Below, piece by piece: positions 26,359-34,770 of a stretch of DNA of 64,000 nucleotides. The notes beneath the pieces are model-generated. The model did no database searches. It saw nothing but the letters and a program-made list of their open reading frames with translations, and was not told where the DNA came from. How positions within the stretch are numbered: position 1 is the stretch's first letter; every line of letters starts with the position of its first letter. The DNA comes from Bacteroidota bacterium. GTDB taxonomy: Bacteria; Bacteroidota; Bacteroidia; 2-12-FULL-35-15. The DNA lies in assembly GCA_005772895.1 (NCBI GenBank), contig SXIH01000028.1:1-64000 (forward strand). The letters are read 5' to 3'. A program made the translations under genes and the position numbers.

Positions 26359-27072
26359 ATGACTAATCAAGAAGAAGACAAAATCAGAAAAGCATTCGCA
26401 GCAAAAGACTGGAATGATATTAAGGCGGCCGACTCATGGCAGATTTTTAAAATCATGAGCGAGTTTGTGGAAGGTTTTGAAAAAATGAGTCGTATAGGGC
26501 CTTGCGTTTCCATTTTTGGTTCAGCCCGAACTAAAATGACAAACCCATATTACAAATTAGCTGAAGAAATTGCCTTTAAGTTAACCCGTGAAGGCTACGG
26601 AGTTATTAGTGGTGGCGGTCCTGGAATTATGGAAGCAGCTAACAAAGGTGCTAAAGCGGGTGGTGGAAAATCAGTTGGATTAAATATTGTATTGCCATTT
26701 GAACAAAGTGCAAATCCATTTGTAGATAACGACAAAAATATCAACTTCGATTATTTCTTTGTACGAAAAACTATTTTTCTAAAATATTCTCAAGGTTTTA
26801 TTGCAATGCCAGGCGGATTCGGAACATTGGATGAATTGTTTGAAGCTATCACTTTAATCCAAACAAATAAAGTAGCCCACTTCCCTATCGTTTTAGTTGG
26901 TAAAAAATATTGGGAAGGATTACTTAGCTGGGTAAAACAAACCATGTTACTCGAGGAAAATAATATCAGTGAAAAAGATTTGGAATTATTCAAGATAGTT
27001 GATACAGCTGATGAGGCAGTTGTTATAATAAATGAATTCTACTCTAAATACTTACTAAAACCAAATTTCTAA
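26359..27072 (+). CDS. LOG-family protein (TIGR00730, nucleotide 5'-monophosphate phosphoribohydrolase-like)
   Basis: 237 residues with the Rossmann-like LOG fold. Motifs are SIFGSARTKMTNPYY, the GVISGGGPGIMEAANKGAK segment and PGGFGTLDELFE, the PGGxGTxxE signature, near residue 151. Members cleave AMP or cytokinin ribotides to base and ribose phosphate; many are labelled 'lysine decarboxylase', which is incorrect. The next gene begins 3 nt downstream. Confidence 0.88.
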   Translation: MTNQEEDKIRKAFAAKDWNDIKAADSWQIFKIMSEFVEGFEKMSRIGPCVSIFGSARTKMTNPYYKLAEEIAFKLTREGYGVISGGGPGIMEAANKGAKAGGGKSVGLNIVLPFEQSANPFVDNDKNINFDYFFVRKTIFLKYSQGFIAMPGGFGTLDELFEAITLIQTNKVAHFPIVLVGKKYWEGLLSWVKQTMLLEENNISEKDLELFKIVDTADEAVVIINEFYSKYLLKPNF

Positions 27073-27075
27073 TTC

Positions 27076-28179
27076 ATGAAATATTGGTGTGTATGTTTTT
27101 TAATTTTCATAAAACCCATTTCTGTTTTTTGTCAAAACGGACAAGGATATTTTCATGATTATACAAATTCCTTTTATGTTTTTGATAAAGGAATTGAAAG
27201 ACAAGCAGAATCCTACCCGGTTACGAAAGTCTATTCTGGCAACGATTATGTTGCTTACACAGATTCAAAATTAAGTTTTATATATTATTACAATGGGTAC
27301 AAACAGGTTTTGGAAGAAAATTTGCCAAACCAAGTAGTTGCTACTCCTACATACCTTGTTTATAAAATGCAAGAGCGTTTAATGATTTGTGAAAAAGGTG
27401 AACAAAAACAGCTTGCGAAAAGATCGGATTTATTTTATGCCAGCGATTCAATTGTTATTTGGCAGGATTTGCCAAGCTTAGATTATATGGCCTACGAAAA
27501 TGGTAAAATAAAAACCATAATAAAAGCAACAACCTTTAGTGTTATTAACGATTATAAAATTGGAAATAATATAATGGCATTTAATGATTTAAATTACAAC
27601 TTAAGAATTTTCTTCAAAGGTGAAATCTACGAAACCGATAATACACGAATAACAAGTTATAACTGTGCACATAACATTGTTGCTTTTATTGATGAATACA
27701 AAAACACTTTTAATGTTTTCAGTAATGGCAAATTCAAAATTTTAAGCAAAGAAATAATAAAAGAATATTATGTTTCAAACGACATGGTATGCTTTGTAGA
27801 TTCAAAAGATAATTTTTTCATATACTACGATGAGACTTTGACAAAAATTGATACGAGAGCTCCTGACTATTTTTTTGCTAAAGGCAATATTTTATACTAT
27901 TCTTATAATTCGGAATTAAAAATAGTATATGAAGGAGAAATATATACCCAGCCGTTGGTTTTGCAACAAAGCATAATTGCAGGAAACAACTCTTTGCTTT
28001 TCTATAACAATATAAATACTCCGAAATATTTTTATAAAGGAATTGTTTATGACAGATTTTATGTTCAGAAACCATATACAATGGAGCTAAAAGAGGACTT
28101 GCCGGTTTTCAAAAACAATAATACTGTTGGTTTTTTCTATGATGGAAAAATTCATGAGTTTTCAATAAGAGCGAACTAG
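27076..28179 (+). CDS. Secreted protein built of about eight propeller-like repeats
   Basis: 367 residues with a signal peptide (CVCFLIFIKPISVFCQ). From about residue 55 the chain repeats a pattern of roughly 40-45 residues: Asn/Asp, two hydrophobic residues, an aromatic/Asp pair, then a strand with FxxG/xxNGK. Examples are NDYVAYTDSKLSFIYYYNG, DSIVIWQDLPSLDYMAYENG, NNIMAFNDLNYNLRIFFKG, NIVAFIDEYKNTFNVFSNG and NDMVCFVDSKDNFFIYYDE. Such repeats would fold as a beta-propeller outside the cytoplasm. No enzyme motif is seen. The coupling to the LOG gene is close (3 nt), but a functional link is unclear. Confidence 0.65.
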   Translation: MKYWCVCFLIFIKPISVFCQNGQGYFHDYTNSFYVFDKGIERQAESYPVTKVYSGNDYVAYTDSKLSFIYYYNGYKQVLEENLPNQVVATPTYLVYKMQERLMICEKGEQKQLAKRSDLFYASDSIVIWQDLPSLDYMAYENGKIKTIIKATTFSVINDYKIGNNIMAFNDLNYNLRIFFKGEIYETDNTRITSYNCAHNIVAFIDEYKNTFNVFSNGKFKILSKEIIKEYYVSNDMVCFVDSKDNFFIYYDETLTKIDTRAPDYFFAKGNILYYSYNSELKIVYEGEIYTQPLVLQQSIIAGNNSLLFYNNINTPKYFYKGIVYDRFYVQKPYTMELKEDLPVFKNNNTVGFFYDGKIHEFSIRAN

Positions 28180-28512
28180 CACATTCTATTTCAAACACAT
28201 TTGATTTATCAAACATCAAATGTTCATAACCTCAACCATTCTATCCTTATAAAAATCTTCTACACACTCTGCATTGCTTAATTTTATTACAACTTAAGTC
28301 ATCCAACTTCTTGCCATCCACAATAAAAGCAAAAGTTACTCTGGTAACGGTTATTAACAAGGCACTGTTTGTAATTACAGGTTCACGCATATAAAATGCA
28401 GTTCAAACTACAATAGTTTTGTTCAATTCATAATTTGTACCACTGGAAAACGCTTAAAAACATTACTATTTCATTAGAACAGGTTTTGGTATTCATTACT
28501 AAACAAACTAAT
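28180..28512. other. 333-bp intergenic region
   Basis: This gap holds one 8-bp inverted repeat (CATTTGAT and ATCAAATG at 28198-28222, loop of 9) without a T-tract, and a small GTTACT/GGTAAC inverted repeat near 28340. No ORF of convincing composition, tRNA or T-tailed terminator is seen. The ORF track's TTG start at 28435 lies inside it and is rejected. Confidence 0.6.
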
Positions 28513-29832
28513 ATGAAAAATAAAAACTTACTACTGATTGCTTTACTCTTTACTGCATCTAGTAGCGTTTATGCACAAAAAACTGAGAAAACAAAACAAA
28601 AGCAGTTACCATCAGTAGCTCTCGGTGCAGGAGTGTTATCTTTTAACGGAGATATTGGAAATGGAGCTAATTTAAGTTCGTTTAGCAGAATCAGAGCTGG
28701 CTACAATTTAACAATTGAGCAAAGAATAGGAAAATACATTGGCGTATCACTTAATGGTATATATGGGAAATTATCAGATAGCGAAAGAAGTAAAGAAAGA
28801 AATTTAAATTTTGAGTCTACAATAATGCAAGGTGATTTAAACTTGGTATTACATTTTGACAATGATTTAATTTTTAAAAGGAACAGCATTTTTGCTCCGT
28901 ATTTATTTGTAGGAATTGGCTATTTAAAATTTGACCCTTACGGAGATTTAAAAGATAAAAATGATTCAACCTATAATTATTGGAGTGATGGAACCATTCG
29001 TGATATCTCCGAAACGGATCCTTTAGCCAGTGCAAGTTCTACAATTATCCAAAGAGATTACACTTACGAGACGCAACTAACCGATTCAGCAACAAGTTAT
29101 ACACGAGGAACACTTGCTCTTCCGATTGGAGGAGGTTTTAATTTAAAAATACTTCGTAACCTTTCTGTAAATGTTGGTGCAACTTACTATTTGTCATTTT
29201 CCGATTGGATAGACAATTTTAAAGACGGAAGCAATGATAAATATCTTTTTGCTAACGTATCTATACAATACACATTTGGAAAAGAGCAAGATGAAAGCAA
29301 TCCAATTTATAATAGCGTTGATTTTTCTGCATTAGACAAGTTAGATGCCGATGAGGATGGCGTAAACGATGGTGATGACAGATGTCCGGCTACTCCAAAA
29401 GGAATAAAAGTGAATAGCAAGGGTTGTCCGGATGATAATGACGAAGATGGTGTTCCTGATTACAAGGATAAAGAATTAATGACTAAGCAAGGTGCTATAG
29501 TTGATGTAAATGGTATTACACAAACAGATCAAATGTTAGCTGAGAATCAAAGTAAGTTTGATTCATTGGCAACAGAAAGAAGTCAGCTTTTCAATGAAAA
29601 TCCAAGCTTAGCTTACTTAAAAGATGTAGAAGCAAAATCTACTGAAGCCAGAAAAACAAATCCAAATGCAACCAATTCTATTCCTTACGCTTTAAAACCA
29701 GCAGATAAAAACAATGATGGTTTTATTTCTGCAGATGAAATTGCTAATGCTATAGATGGTTTTTTTGAAGGAGACTCAAATTTTTCTGTAGAAAAACTAA
29801 ACGATTTAATTGACTTTTTCTTTGAACAGTAA
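28513..29832 (+). CDS. Outer-membrane barrel protein with thrombospondin type 3 repeats and EF-hand-like tail
   Basis: 439 residues from the ATG at 28513; the upstream TTG in the track precedes the signal peptide (NLLLIALLFTASSSVYAQ). Residues 30-260 form an OmpA-like barrel (AGVLSFNGDIGN, RAGYNLTIEQRIGKYIGVSLNGIYGKL, ending FANVSIQYTFGKE). Calcium-type repeats follow (DEDGVNDGDDRCP, DNDEDGVPDYKD), and a C-terminal DKNNDGFISADEIANAI resembles an EF-hand. No OmpA peptidoglycan-binding domain is present. The barrel is paralogous to that at 31416-33671; shared motifs are ERNLNFES/NRNLNFES, YYWSDG/YNYWSDG and QRDYTYE. Confidence 0.8.
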   Translation: MKNKNLLLIALLFTASSSVYAQKTEKTKQKQLPSVALGAGVLSFNGDIGNGANLSSFSRIRAGYNLTIEQRIGKYIGVSLNGIYGKLSDSERSKERNLNFESTIMQGDLNLVLHFDNDLIFKRNSIFAPYLFVGIGYLKFDPYGDLKDKNDSTYNYWSDGTIRDISETDPLASASSTIIQRDYTYETQLTDSATSYTRGTLALPIGGGFNLKILRNLSVNVGATYYLSFSDWIDNFKDGSNDKYLFANVSIQYTFGKEQDESNPIYNSVDFSALDKLDADEDGVNDGDDRCPATPKGIKVNSKGCPDDNDEDGVPDYKDKELMTKQGAIVDVNGITQTDQMLAENQSKFDSLATERSQLFNENPSLAYLKDVEAKSTEARKTNPNATNSIPYALKPADKNNDGFISADEIANAIDGFFEGDSNFSVEKLNDLIDFFFEQ

Positions 29833-29860
29833 CAAATAATTAAAACTTAATTCAATCCAT

Positions 29861-31345
29861 ATGTTAAAATATGTAGCTCTTTTATTCAACACAATAGCCT
29901 TGTTGATATATCAGTTTTTCTTTGCTGACGGCATTACTGTTACACAGAATGTTCCTTCAAAAGCTAAGCCTGACAGTGAGTTTACGGTAGAATTGACTAT
30001 TAATAAAGGTACAATTGGCGGCTTTGCAAAATTACAACAGGAATTACCTGAAGGTTTTACTGCTGTTCAAGATGAAAACAATGGTGCTTCTTTTACATTT
30101 ACAAATCAGGCAGTGAAATTTATATGGATGTCACTTCCATCTGATAAAGAATTTAAAATAAAATATAAAGTAAAAGTAGCAGCAGGAATTAATGGTGATA
30201 AAATTATAGGCGGAAAATTTTCTTACGTTTCCGACAATGTGAAGCAATCCATTGATATTGCTCCTTCAACCATTACAATAGGGGAAAAAGCCAGCGAACC
30301 GGTTGCAACTAATACAAATACGGTAACTACAACAGAGCCTGTTACTACTAATACAAATACTGTAACCACTACGGAACCGGTTACCACAAACACGAATACA
30401 GTTACGACTACAGAACCTGTTACAACAAACACTAATACTGTAACGACAACCGAACCTGTTGTCACCAATACTACAACTGATCCTGTTAAAGCTCCTGTAA
30501 CAAATACAGAAGCTTCATCAGTAACCTGCATAAGAACTGTTCCCGGCAATGTTAATGGTGAATTTACAGTTGAAATTGCAGTAAACAAAGGGAATGTAAC
30601 AGGATTTGCAAAATTAATGGAAACTTTACCGGCAGGTTTTACAGCAACAGCAGGTGAATCTCAAGGTGCATCATTTAGTTTTGATGGTGCTACTCAAAAA
30701 GTGAAATTTGTTTGGGTTTCCATGCCTTCACAAACTGAATTCAAGATTTCCTATAAAGTAGCTGTCGCTTCTGGAATAAGCGGTTCACAAAATATTGATG
30801 GTGTTTTTTCATATATTGAAAATGATGAAACAAAGAAATTTGTTTTACCAACCAGTACAGTAACTATGGGTAGCGGAGCAGTTGCAACAACAAATAATAT
30901 AACTACAACGACTACAGACCCAGTTAATACAAACGCCACTAATACAACAAACACTACTAATACGACTAATACAACAACTGATCCTGTAAACACTAATACA
31001 ACTGCTACAACCGCAACTACAAATACCGTATCAGCTACAAACACAATTCCTGCTGTTCAAGGAAATGTTAATTACAAAGTACAGATTATGGCTTTAAATA
31101 AAGCAGTTGACGCTAGCACCTTAGCTTCCAGATACAATATAAATTCAACGGTAAATACAGAAATGGCTGATGGATTTACAAAATATACAGTAGGCTCACA
31201 TGCTGATTACAAAGCAGCTCGTGATGCAAGAGAAGAAATAAGAAACAAAGGGGTTGCAGGACCATTTGTTACAGCATATAACAGCGGAAAACGTATTACT
31301 GTTCAAGAAGCCCTTATGATTACCAGCCAAAAATGGTATAGATAA
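29861..31345 (+). CDS. Secreted protein with two duplicated beta domains, Thr-rich linkers and C-terminal SPOR-like domain
   Basis: 494 residues with an N-terminal signal or anchor (YVALLFNTIALLIYQFFFADG). Two homologous domains of about 110 residues (TVTQNVPSKAKPDSEFTVELTINKG and CIRTVPGNVNGEFTVEIAVNKG) share GFAKL, LPxGFTA, GASFxF and EFKIxYKV motifs. They are joined by four to five 13-residue PVTTNTNTVTTTE units. A second Thr/Asn-rich linker leads to a C-terminal SPOR-like module (NYKVQIMALNKAVDASTLASRY...GPFVTAYNSGKRITVQEA). It lies between two barrel paralogues and likely works with them at the envelope. A terminator follows. Confidence 0.7.
   Translation: MLKYVALLFNTIALLIYQFFFADGITVTQNVPSKAKPDSEFTVELTINKGTIGGFAKLQQELPEGFTAVQDENNGASFTFTNQAVKFIWMSLPSDKEFKIKYKVKVAAGINGDKIIGGKFSYVSDNVKQSIDIAPSTITIGEKASEPVATNTNTVTTTEPVTTNTNTVTTTEPVTTNTNTVTTTEPVTTNTNTVTTTEPVVTNTTTDPVKAPVTNTEASSVTCIRTVPGNVNGEFTVEIAVNKGNVTGFAKLMETLPAGFTATAGESQGASFSFDGATQKVKFVWVSMPSQTEFKISYKVAVASGISGSQNIDGVFSYIENDETKKFVLPTSTVTMGSGAVATTNNITTTTTDPVNTNATNTTNTTNTTNTTTDPVNTNTTATTATTNTVSATNTIPAVQGNVNYKVQIMALNKAVDASTLASRYNINSTVNTEMADGFTKYTVGSHADYKAARDAREEIRNKGVAGPFVTAYNSGKRITVQEALMITSQKWYR
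30296..30488 (+). repeat. 39-nt coding tandem repeat (13-residue Thr/Asn units)
   Basis: Four to five units encode PVTTNTNTVTTTE or close variants. Units are identical in protein but use different codons, so the array is old or under protein-level selection rather than freshly expanded. Confidence 0.85.
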
Positions 31346-31361
31346 GCTCTTTTACATTCCT

Positions 31362-31398
31362 AAAAACTCAATCTAATCGCGGTTAGATTGAGTTTTTT
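31362..31398 (+). terminator. Rho-independent terminator after the duplicated-domain SPOR protein
   Basis: Stem AAAAACTCAATCTAA and TTAGATTGAGTTTTT with loop TCGCGG, ending in a T run. It is a near-perfect, possibly bidirectional hairpin. It ends 5 nt before the -7 element of the next gene. Confidence 0.9.
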
Positions 31399-31402
31399 AT
31401 AT

Positions 31403-31410
31403 TATATTTG
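31403..31410 (+). promoter_or_regulatory. -7 element TATATTTG only 5 nt before the start codon
   Basis: TATATTTG is followed by CAATT and then the ATG of the barrel-SPOR gene. A Bacteroidota -7 element this close predicts a transcript that begins at or next to the ATG, i.e. leaderless. Confidence 0.55.
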
Positions 31411-31415
31411 CAATT

Positions 31416-33671
31416 ATGAATAAAGGAATAAAATCTACTCTATTATTCTTGCTTATTTCATCTGTTTTGTTTTCCCAAACAGACGAAAAGCCAATCGCTG
31501 ACAGCACATCAACACCTTTGCCTGAAAAAACAGAAGAAAAGAAGCCCGATGGCTTCATTTTTAAACCTGCAATAGGCTTAGGAACTGGTATGTTTTCCTT
31601 TTATGGCGATTTGTACGATAAACATTTCCAACCCCCTATGGTGAGTCGACTTGGTTATGATTTAAACGTATCTCAGAAATTTAACGACTACCTTCAATTC
31701 AATTTTTATGTTTTATTTGGTAAACTAGGCGCAAATGAACGTTCTGCCCCAAATAACCGCAACCTGAATTTTGAATCAGAAATACGTGTTGGAGGCTTAA
31801 ACTTAACTTATAATTTCGACCACTTTCTTCCCAAAAAGAGAGAAGCCACACCTTATATTTCATTGGGATTTGAATCCTTTGAATTTCTTTCTAAAACAGA
31901 TTTGTTTGATCAATATGGCAACAGATATTATTATTGGTCGGATGGTTCAACCCGAAATATTGATGAAAACGCCCCTACTGCTTCAATGGCCATTGAAATT
32001 CAAAGAGATTATACTTACGAATCGGATATTCGTGAGTTAAATTTAGATGGTTTTGGCAAATATCCTGAACGCACATGGGCTGTTCCTGTTGGTGCCGGAG
32101 CAATGTTTAAAATCAACGATTTCTGGACCTTTAAAATTGGTGCTACTATGCATTTTACTTTTACCGATTATGTTGATGGCGTAACAAGTAAAAGCATTGG
32201 CGACAGAGTTGGAACAAAAGGAAAAGATAAATTTATGATGAGTTCTTTTTCTTTGCATTACAACTTTGGTATGAAAGATAAAGAAGAAGAGGAAGATGAA
32301 AACGGTAACTTCAATGATGTCGATTTTTTTGCACTTGATTTGTCGGATTTAGATAAAGATGGAGTAAGTGATGCGGCAGACTCATGTCAAGGTACTCCTG
32401 AAGGTGTTCCTGTTGACGCAAAAGGCTGTCCGTTAGACGATGATGGTGATAGTTATCCAAACTATAAGGATGATGAATTAAATTCACCTAAAGATGCTTT
32501 TGTGGATGTGAAAGGAGTTCAGTTAAATGATTCTATTATTGATTATCAATACAGATTTTATATGGATTCAACCGGAGCTTTTGCTACTGTTGTAAGACAT
32601 GATCATAATGGAAAAGAACTTTATAACAATCTATATCAAAAAGAATACATGGTTGATGTAGGAACGTTCAAAAAAGGCTTGCCTCCTGAATTAATGACTA
32701 AATATTTAAGTATTGGCGACATTTCCAGTACAACTATTGATGATTCCACAACTAAGTACACAGCTGGGAAATTCAACAATTTATTGGATGCTGAATTGCG
32801 TAAAAAACAATTGATTGCTGAGGGATTAACCGATGCCAAGGTTGTTTACAAACAGAATGGCAAGTTTTACGATGCCCCGGCATATAGTGCAACTAACAAT
32901 GGAAATGTAGCGAACAACACAACAAATAATACAACAAACAACACAACAAACAACACAACAAACAATACAACAAACAATACAACAAACAATACAACAAACA
33001 ATACAACAAACAATACAGCAAATAATACAACAAGCAATAACACAACTAGCAATTCAAACAATGCTGTTGCTGTTTCCAGCGGAACTGTTTTACGCGTTCA
33101 ACTTGGTGCTTACAAAAACCGTCTGTCGAAAAATGTGTTTAAAGACGTACCTGATTTAATTGAAATTAAAACAGATGATGGATTATATAAGTATATGAGT
33201 GGTTCATTCACCTCATTTGAAGAAGCAGCTAAGCACAAAGTTAATTTGTTGCTAAAAGGTTATCAAGGAGCATTTATTACAGCCTACAAAGATGGCAAAC
33301 GAGTTTCATTGAAAGAAGCTGGGGCTACTCCTCAAAAGAAAGAAGATGTAATTGAATCTGGGGCTGATAATACTGAGGTGAATGCAGTAAACAAAAAATT
33401 GGTAACATTTAAAGTACAAGTTGGTGTTTTCAAAAGCGAACCACCTGCAGATAAACTTGCGAAGTATGAAAAAGTAAAAGGAGTTTCTAAAGAAACCACT
33501 CCAACCGGTTTAACAAGATATACAGTGGGACCTTTTGCAGATTATGCATCAGCTCAAGCTGCGAAGGAAGATTTAATAAAAAATATTGGAATAGAGGACG
33601 CATTTATATTGGCATTCTTTAATGGAGAATATATTACCATTCAAGAAGCATTGGAACTTTTGAAGAATTAA
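31416..33671 (+). CDS. Outer-membrane barrel protein with TSP3 repeats, Asn/Thr linker and three SPOR-like domains
   Basis: 751 residues with a signal peptide (STLLFLLISSVLFSQ). The barrel (about 45-285) is paralogous to that of 28513-29832. TSP3-like repeats follow (DLDKDGVSDAADSCQ, DDDGDSYPNYKDDE). Three SPOR-like modules begin near residues 406, 556 and 662, the last reading FKVQVGVFKSEPPADKLAKY...GPFADYASAQAAKEDL. A low-complexity (TTNN)n linker separates SPOR 1 from SPOR 2. SPOR domains bind denuded peptidoglycan, so the protein probably ties the outer membrane to the wall or division site. Barrel plus three SPOR is a long, unusual combination. Confidence 0.75.
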   Translation: MNKGIKSTLLFLLISSVLFSQTDEKPIADSTSTPLPEKTEEKKPDGFIFKPAIGLGTGMFSFYGDLYDKHFQPPMVSRLGYDLNVSQKFNDYLQFNFYVLFGKLGANERSAPNNRNLNFESEIRVGGLNLTYNFDHFLPKKREATPYISLGFESFEFLSKTDLFDQYGNRYYYWSDGSTRNIDENAPTASMAIEIQRDYTYESDIRELNLDGFGKYPERTWAVPVGAGAMFKINDFWTFKIGATMHFTFTDYVDGVTSKSIGDRVGTKGKDKFMMSSFSLHYNFGMKDKEEEEDENGNFNDVDFFALDLSDLDKDGVSDAADSCQGTPEGVPVDAKGCPLDDDGDSYPNYKDDELNSPKDAFVDVKGVQLNDSIIDYQYRFYMDSTGAFATVVRHDHNGKELYNNLYQKEYMVDVGTFKKGLPPELMTKYLSIGDISSTTIDDSTTKYTAGKFNNLLDAELRKKQLIAEGLTDAKVVYKQNGKFYDAPAYSATNNGNVANNTTNNTTNNTTNNTTNNTTNNTTNNTTNNTTNNTANNTTSNNTTSNSNNAVAVSSGTVLRVQLGAYKNRLSKNVFKDVPDLIEIKTDDGLYKYMSGSFTSFEEAAKHKVNLLLKGYQGAFITAYKDGKRVSLKEAGATPQKKEDVIESGADNTEVNAVNKKLVTFKVQVGVFKSEPPADKLAKYEKVKGVSKETTPTGLTRYTVGPFADYASAQAAKEDLIKNIGIEDAFILAFFNGEYITIQEALELLKN
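32912..33058 (+). repeat. 12-nt coding tandem repeat (ACAACAAACAAT units)
   Basis: About nine near-identical 12-nt units encode Thr-Thr-Asn-Asn. Nucleotide identity is much higher than in the 39-nt array of the neighbour, which suggests recent slippage and probable length variation between strains. Confidence 0.9.
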
Positions 33672-33685
33672 TACTAAAATGGCAT

Positions 33686-33693
33686 TATCTTTG
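33686..33693 (+). promoter_or_regulatory. -7 element TATCTTTG for the small secreted protein
   Basis: TATCTTTG matches TAnnTTTG, 27 nt before the ATG at 33721. It lies within the ORF-track N-terminus starting at 33679, which argues against that start. Confidence 0.5.
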
Positions 33694-33720
33694 CCTTTAA
33701 CCAGCAAAACAATCACAAAA

Positions 33721-34068
33721 ATGAAAAACATTGTAAAACTTAGTCTCTTAACAGCAACAATTACATTAAGTTCTTCTTTGATGGCTCAGGAAGAAATTAA
33801 AAAAGATGCAATTAGTACTGCTGATAAATTAGAAGCACCTAAACCTGCAGACACTAAAATTGATAAGCAAGAGCCTGTTAAAACTACTAAACAAGAACCG
33901 GTAAAATCTGCTCCTGCTCCAGGAGGAGCTGCTTCTAAAACAGATTCGAAAGCAGACACAGCATCAGGAACAAGAATGGCAATAACGGAGCAAGGAATGC
34001 CTAAAAAGAATAAGAAAAAAGCTGCAGCAGCTACTACTGCCCCACCAGCTACACCGCCTAAAAAATAA
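33721..34068 (+). CDS. Small secreted Lys/Ala/Pro-rich protein
   Basis: 115 residues from the ATG at 33721, where a clean signal peptide begins (NIVKLSLLTATITLSSSLMAQ). The mature part is low complexity with acidic then basic segments: KADTASGT and PKKNKKKAAAATTAPPATPP. A KQEPVK unit occurs twice. No fold is predicted. Position after the barrel-SPOR gene and before a terminator suggests that it belongs to the same envelope cluster. Function unknown. Confidence 0.6.
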   Translation: MKNIVKLSLLTATITLSSSLMAQEEIKKDAISTADKLEAPKPADTKIDKQEPVKTTKQEPVKSAPAPGGAASKTDSKADTASGTRMAITEQGMPKKNKKKAAAATTAPPATPPKK

Positions 34069-34080
34069 CATATCTAAATA

Positions 34081-34111
34081 AAAAAAGAGGTTCTCAAAAA
34101 CCTCTTTTTTT
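34081..34111 (+). terminator. Rho-independent terminator closing the envelope cluster
   Basis: Stem AAAAAAGAGGTT and AACCTCTTTTTT with loop CTCAAA, followed by further T. It lies 12 nt after the stop of the small secreted protein. Confidence 0.9.
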
Positions 34112-34131
34112 ATTTTTACGTAAATGTTATT

Positions 34132-34770
34132 ATGAAAAATCAAATTCTCATTCTTTTTATTAGTGTTATTCTTGTTTCGTGTAAACAGAATATCAAAGCC
34201 GAAAAACAAATAGTCATTAATAATCAATCAAACTCAGGTATGGATACTGCAACTTTCGGAGCCGGATGCTTTTGGTGTGTAGAAGCACAATTTCAACTAT
34301 TAGACGGAGTTATTTCTGTCTCTTCAGGTTTCTCAGGAGGAACGGTAAAAAATCCCGCTTACCGCGAAGTATGTAATGGAACAACCGGACATGCAGAAGT
34401 TTGTCAGATTGTATACGATCCGAAAAAAATTACTTATGATGAATTATTGGCTGCTTTCTGGCAATCACATGATCCAACGCAATTAAATCGTCAGGGAAAT
34501 GATGTAGGAACACAATACCGCTCCGTAATTTACTATCACACAGAAGAACAAAAAACACTCGCTGAAAGTTATAAAAAGCAGTTAAACGCTTCAGGTGCCT
34601 GGACAAAACCAATTGTTACTGAAATAAGCCCAATCGGACCTTTTTATAAAGCAGATGATTATCATCAAAATTATTTCAATGAGAATGGAACAGAATCCTA
34701 TTGCCAATATGTGATTCAACCTAAAGTGGAAAAATTCAGAAAAGTATTTAAGGATAAGTTAAAGAAGTAA
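34132..34770 (+). CDS. msrA: Peptide-methionine (S)-S-oxide reductase MsrA, lipoprotein form
   Basis: 212 residues. The N-terminus is a lipoprotein signal (NQILILFISVILVSC) with Cys18 in a lipobox, then a linker of about 20 residues. The catalytic GAGCFWC follows near residue 40; other MsrA motifs are GFSGGT, GHAEVCQI, FWQSHDPTQLNRQGNDVGTQYRS and YHQNYF. It repairs methionine-S-sulfoxide in proteins, here at the outer or inner membrane surface. It is convergent with rluD; the two stops are adjacent. Confidence 0.93.
   Translation: MKNQILILFISVILVSCKQNIKAEKQIVINNQSNSGMDTATFGAGCFWCVEAQFQLLDGVISVSSGFSGGTVKNPAYREVCNGTTGHAEVCQIVYDPKKITYDELLAAFWQSHDPTQLNRQGNDVGTQYRSVIYYHTEEQKTLAESYKKQLNASGAWTKPIVTEISPIGPFYKADDYHQNYFNENGTESYCQYVIQPKVEKFRKVFKDKLKK

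Noticed and set aside
28198-28222. Inverted repeat CATTTGAT/ATCAAATG as terminator
   Set aside because: It lacks a T-tract; it is A+T-rich and could be chance.
30223-31044. Minus-strand Val/Thr-rich ORFs (30223-30588, 30751-31044)
   Set aside because: They are antisense readings of the Thr/Asn tandem repeats; their poly-Val composition follows from the repeat and they have no start context.
32912-33058. CRISPR-like array
   Set aside because: The 12-nt units are contiguous without spacers and lie in frame inside a protein gene; no cas genes are near.
32867-33061. Minus-strand ORF of poly-Val/Leu (64 aa)
   Set aside because: Antisense shadow of the 12-nt repeat array in the barrel-SPOR gene.
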